Below, in pieces: positions 61,705 to 64,000 of a stretch of 64,000 bases of DNA. Positions within the stretch are counted from its first letter, which is position 1. The number at the start of each line of letters is the position of its first letter. This stretch comes from Bacillus_BA songklensis (GTDB lineage Bacteria > Bacillota > Bacilli > Bacillales > Bacillaceae_H): the NCBI RefSeq assembly GCF_042649685.1, contig NZ_JBHRZT010000020.1, positions 738,668-802,667 of the forward strand, given 5' to 3'. The notes beneath the pieces were generated by a model that saw only the letters and a list, made by a program, of their open reading frames with translations, had not been told where the DNA came from and searched no databases. The position numbers and the translations under genes are program-made.

Positions 61705-61865
61705 CGATCGGGATGCTGTTTTGATCGGATTGGCTGTGCTTTTTTAAGGTTCTTTTTCTTTATTTCTTGAACTGGATCAGATTCGCTTCCTAACTCCATA
61801 TCTTTATTATTGATGCCGTTTTTTGTTTTTTGTTCGGGATTGTTTTGTTTTGAACGCTTCTTCAT
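61701..61865 (-). CDS. Small basic protein, unknown
   Basis: A 54-residue, Lys/Gln/Asn-rich protein (MKKRSKQNNPEQKTKNG... ending KQHPDR) with a very strong ribosome site GGGAGGGG 7 nt before the ATG and a terminator overlapping its stop. It follows ytzC by 17 nt and is likely co-transcribed. The basic, low-complexity composition resembles minor spore proteins, but I do not recognise the family. Confidence 0.7.
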   Translation of the reverse strand: MKKRSKQNNPEQKTKNGINNKDMELGSESDPVQEIKKKNLKKAQPIRSKQHPDR

Positions 61866-61882
61866 TTGTCTGCCCCTCCCTT

Positions 61883-62146
61883 TTAACGGTCTTCCAAAAT
61901 CATTTCATTTTGCAGATTTTGAACTTGTAAACGCATACGGTAAAGTTGCTCTCTTTGCTGTGCATTCGCACTATGAGAAAACTCCTCCAGCTCTTTGTAT
62001 GCATTTTCTAACCCTTGTTGTGCTTCCGTATATTCAGATAGGTTATAATGTTCTTGTTTTCGGCTTTCAGATAATTGCCCTTTTGCAAATCGAACGGTAT
62101 CTTCACAATGTTGCAGAAGCTTATCAACAGATTGACGAGTTGTCAT
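61883..62146 (-). CDS. ytzC: YtzC family protein (DUF2524)
   Basis: An 87-residue helical protein matching B. subtilis YtzC: TRQSVDKLLQHC at the start, KQEHYNLSEYTEAQQ in the middle and the highly conserved NAQQREQLYRMRLQVQNLQNEMI. Function unknown. It reads away from ytqA, as in B. subtilis. Predicted to be a two-helix coiled coil; no cysteine pair or membrane segment. GGAGG lies before the ATG. Confidence 0.9.
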   Translation of the reverse strand: MTTRQSVDKLLQHCEDTVRFAKGQLSESRKQEHYNLSEYTEAQQGLENAYKELEEFSHSANAQQREQLYRMRLQVQNLQNEMILEDR

Positions 62147-62345
62147 ATTATTCCCTCCAAATCATTAATGCACATCTATAGTTTGCCTCATGCTCCATCA
62201 AACATTACCATCCATTTTTTCTCTGCGGAGTTCCATTTGGAACAACTTATAATTTTTGATACAATTGTTTGATGTAGCTTATCATCACCAAGCATATTAT
62301 TCAGGTAGAATGTTATATACATTTTTTAAAAGGAGGTTTACTGAC

Positions 62346-63314
62346 TTGAATCAGTTCAACCCATTTCCATATGCAGCAGACGATAAACGTTATCATACAT
62401 GGAACTATCATTTACGCCAAACCTTTGGCCATAAAGTATTTAAAGTAGCACTTGATGGAGGATTTGATTGCCCTAACCGTGACGGTACTGTCGCCTATGG
62501 CGGATGTACGTTTTGCAGCGCGGCAGGATCCGGCGATTTTGCAGGAAACCGCGCTGATAATCTCGTCAAGCAGTTTCATGATATTAAAGATAAAATGCAT
62601 GAAAAGTGGAAAGACGGCAAATATCTTGCCTATTTCCAGGCTTTCACAAACACTCATGCTCCCGTTGAAGTACTTCGCGAAAGGTATGAAACCGTTATGA
62701 ATTTAGAAGGGGTGGTCGGGATGTCAATCGCCACACGCCCTGACTGTCTTCCCGATGATGTAGTGGAGTACTTGGCCGAGTTAAACGAACGTACATACCT
62801 TTGGGTAGAGCTTGGCCTTCAAACGGTTCATGAACGTACTGCCCTTTTAATTAATCGTGCCCATGATTACGAATGTTATGTAGAAGGGGTCAATAAATTA
62901 AGAAAACATGGTATTCGCGTTTGCTCTCACATCATTAACGGATTACCGCTGGAAACACCGGAAATGATGATGGAAACCGCTCGGGCTGTTTCGCAATTAG
63001 ATGTACAAGGCATTAAAATTCATCTTCTTCATTTATTGAAAGGCACACCGATGGTGAAACAATATGAAAAAGGAATGCTGGAGTTCCTCTCTTTTGAAGA
63101 CTATGTAAACCTTGTATGTGACCAATTGGAAAGCATTCCACCTGAAATGGTCGTTCATCGTATTACGGGTGATGGTCCGATTGACTTAATGATCGGACCA
63201 ATGTGGAGTGTGAAAAAATGGGAAGTATTGAATGCAATCGATGCGGAACTGAAACGCCGAAATAGCTACCAAGGCAAATATTACAATAGACAGAAAGAAG
63301 TACAGAACATATGA
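62346..63314 (+). CDS. ytqA: Radical SAM protein YtqA (MnmL)
   Basis: A 322-residue radical SAM enzyme (TIGR01212 type). Cluster cysteines are Cys42, Cys54 and Cys57 (DCPNRDGT...GGCTFC), an unusual long-spaced motif for this family. In B. subtilis YtqA/MnmL has been linked to making nm5U34 from cmnm5U34 in tRNA. The start is TTG at 62346 with AGGAGG 9 nt upstream, giving the same length as B. subtilis; the longer frame from 62256 has no ribosome site. The end overlaps ytqB by 4 nt. Confidence 0.9.
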   Translation: MNQFNPFPYAADDKRYHTWNYHLRQTFGHKVFKVALDGGFDCPNRDGTVAYGGCTFCSAAGSGDFAGNRADNLVKQFHDIKDKMHEKWKDGKYLAYFQAFTNTHAPVEVLRERYETVMNLEGVVGMSIATRPDCLPDDVVEYLAELNERTYLWVELGLQTVHERTALLINRAHDYECYVEGVNKLRKHGIRVCSHIINGLPLETPEMMMETARAVSQLDVQGIKIHLLHLLKGTPMVKQYEKGMLEFLSFEDYVNLVCDQLESIPPEMVVHRITGDGPIDLMIGPMWSVKKWEVLNAIDAELKRRNSYQGKYYNRQKEVQNI

Positions 63315-63883
63315 AATTAGAACGTATTTTACCATTTGCCCGTACCCTGCTGCAAAAAGCGGTGAAAGAAGGCGACGTGGCAGTCGATGCAACAGTCGGA
63401 AATGGCCATGATACCGTCTTTTTAGCCAAACTGGTTGGTGAAACGGGACATGTATACGGATTTGATATTCAGCAGCAGGCAGTGGAAAACACCAAACAGA
63501 AAGTAACAGAACATGAAATGGAAAACCGGGTGACACTGTTTCAAAAAAGCCATGCTGAGATAAAGGAAGCATTGCCTCCATCAGCCTTCAAACGGGTTAC
63601 AGGCGCCGTTTTCAACTTAGGTTATTTACCAGGGGGAGATAAAGCCATTGTTACAAGACCGGCTTCCACCATAAAGGCAATCGAACAGTTGCTTGAGGTT
63701 ATGGCGCCAGAGGGAATCATTGTGCTCGTCATTTATCACGGCCATCCGGAAGGAGCTTTAGAAAGGGACGAATTGATGCAGTACGTCACAACAATTGATC
63801 AGCAAAAAGCTCATGTATTGCAATATCAATTCATCAACCAAAAAAACAACCCTCCGTTTATTGTGGCCATCGAAAAAAGATAA
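63311..63883 (+). CDS. ytqB: SAM-dependent tRNA methyltransferase YtqB (MnmM)
   Basis: A 190-residue class I methyltransferase: VDATVGNGHDTVFLA (26-40) binds SAM and NLGYLPGGDK (about 98-107) is the substrate motif. YtqB (MnmM) adds the last methyl to form mnm5U34 in tRNA in B. subtilis and Staphylococcus. It is coupled to ytqA by a 4-nt overlap, so two consecutive steps of one pathway are made together. Its stop codon is part of the downstream TAAGAAAAGCGG repeat. Confidence 0.92.
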   Translation: MKLERILPFARTLLQKAVKEGDVAVDATVGNGHDTVFLAKLVGETGHVYGFDIQQQAVENTKQKVTEHEMENRVTLFQKSHAEIKEALPPSAFKRVTGAVFNLGYLPGGDKAIVTRPASTIKAIEQLLEVMAPEGIIVLVIYHGHPEGALERDELMQYVTTIDQQKAHVLQYQFINQKNNPPFIVAIEKR

Positions 63884-64000
63884 GAAAAGCGGAGAAAGCC
63901 CGCTTACATCCATAGGGCATTGTAAGCTCCTGACAAAGAAGCGCTTTTTGCTTCTGAAGGAAGGAGTGAAATGACCGTAGGATGTAGCTTTCGCAGCTGG
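63881..64000. repeat. GAAAAGCGGAG dispersed repeat after ytqB
   Basis: TAAGAAAAGCGGAGAAAGCCC, then CTCCTGACAAAGAAGCGCTTTTTGCTTCTG and GAAGGAGTGAAA, aligning with the unit at 54042-54166. It starts at the ytqB stop codon and runs off the end of the window. Confidence 0.8.

Noticed and set aside
1..64000. CRISPR array, tRNA or rRNA genes, prophage, biosynthetic cluster
   Set aside because: No regularly spaced direct repeats, no tRNA-like cloverleaf with CCA-proximal motifs, no rRNA sequence and no phage or NRPS/PKS/RiPP-type genes were seen on either strand.

Overview
The window looks like a chromosomal segment of a low-to-mid GC, spore-forming member of the Bacillaceae. Four things point there: an alpha/beta-type spore protein gene behind a textbook sigma-G promoter, a sigma-B promoter in front of ytxGHJ, T-box leaders on tyrS and leuS, and gene order closely matching the ytfJ-ytqB part of the Bacillus subtilis chromosome. 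Most of it is core genome. The unusual material is in the gaps: decayed genes and several families of dispersed hairpin repeats.

Layout. 0.2-3.4 kb: gerW(ytfJ)-ytfI, yteJ, sppA. 3.5-4.0 kb: a broken second NAD kinase gene joined to an inverted oxidoreductase 3' end. 4.0-6.7 kb: spore protein gene, thiI, nifZ. 6.9-7.1 kb: braB remnant. 7.2-15.8 kb: ezrA, hisJ, yttP, ytsP (methionine-R-sulfoxide reductase), dgcP, rpsD, and tyrS with its T-box. 16.3-23.3 kb: the acetate/carbon control block acsA / acuABC / ccpA / aroA. 23.5-24.9 kb: stress operon ytxGHJ. 25-33.5 kb: ampS, murC, a nicotinate phosphoribosyltransferase, sftA, ytpR. 33.5-42.4 kb: ytpQ, ytpP, a DUF84 protein, ytoP, ytzB, ytnP, trmB, ytzH, ytmP, amyX. 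42.4-54 kb: a NERD-like protein, a decayed cidA-lrgB pair, thpR, an MFS transporter, pepV, ytzE, rsuA, a small sporulation-type gene, IS1182 and SMR relics, murJ, ytfP. 54-64 kb: a Cse60-like gene, ytwF, leuS with its T-box, a GntP permease with a strong cre site, an MFS transporter, ytzC, and ytqA-ytqB.

How the genes fit together. AcsA is controlled at the protein level by AcuA/AcuC, and CcpA (same block) probably represses acsA and the GntP permease through cre sites seen here. ThiI and NifZ form a sulfur-transfer pair for s4U. YtqA/YtqB, TrmB, TyrS, LeuS and RsuA add further RNA modification and translation functions. EzrA, MurC, MurJ and SftA serve division and the cell wall.

I did not find a complete new defence, mobile or biosynthetic system. 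The best candidates for something undescribed are the repeats: (1) a multi-hairpin family with TATATAAATCCA-type inverted ends and an ACGCATAAGC core, at six or more intergenic sites; (2) hairpins built from IS1182-like ends that sit within about 10 nt of stop codons; (3) a roughly 140-bp family running from TTTATCC to GTTTCACTTTA. The decayed genes (nadK2, braB, cidA-lrgB, SMR, IS1182 transposase) were read from the sequence by family recognition, without database searches.
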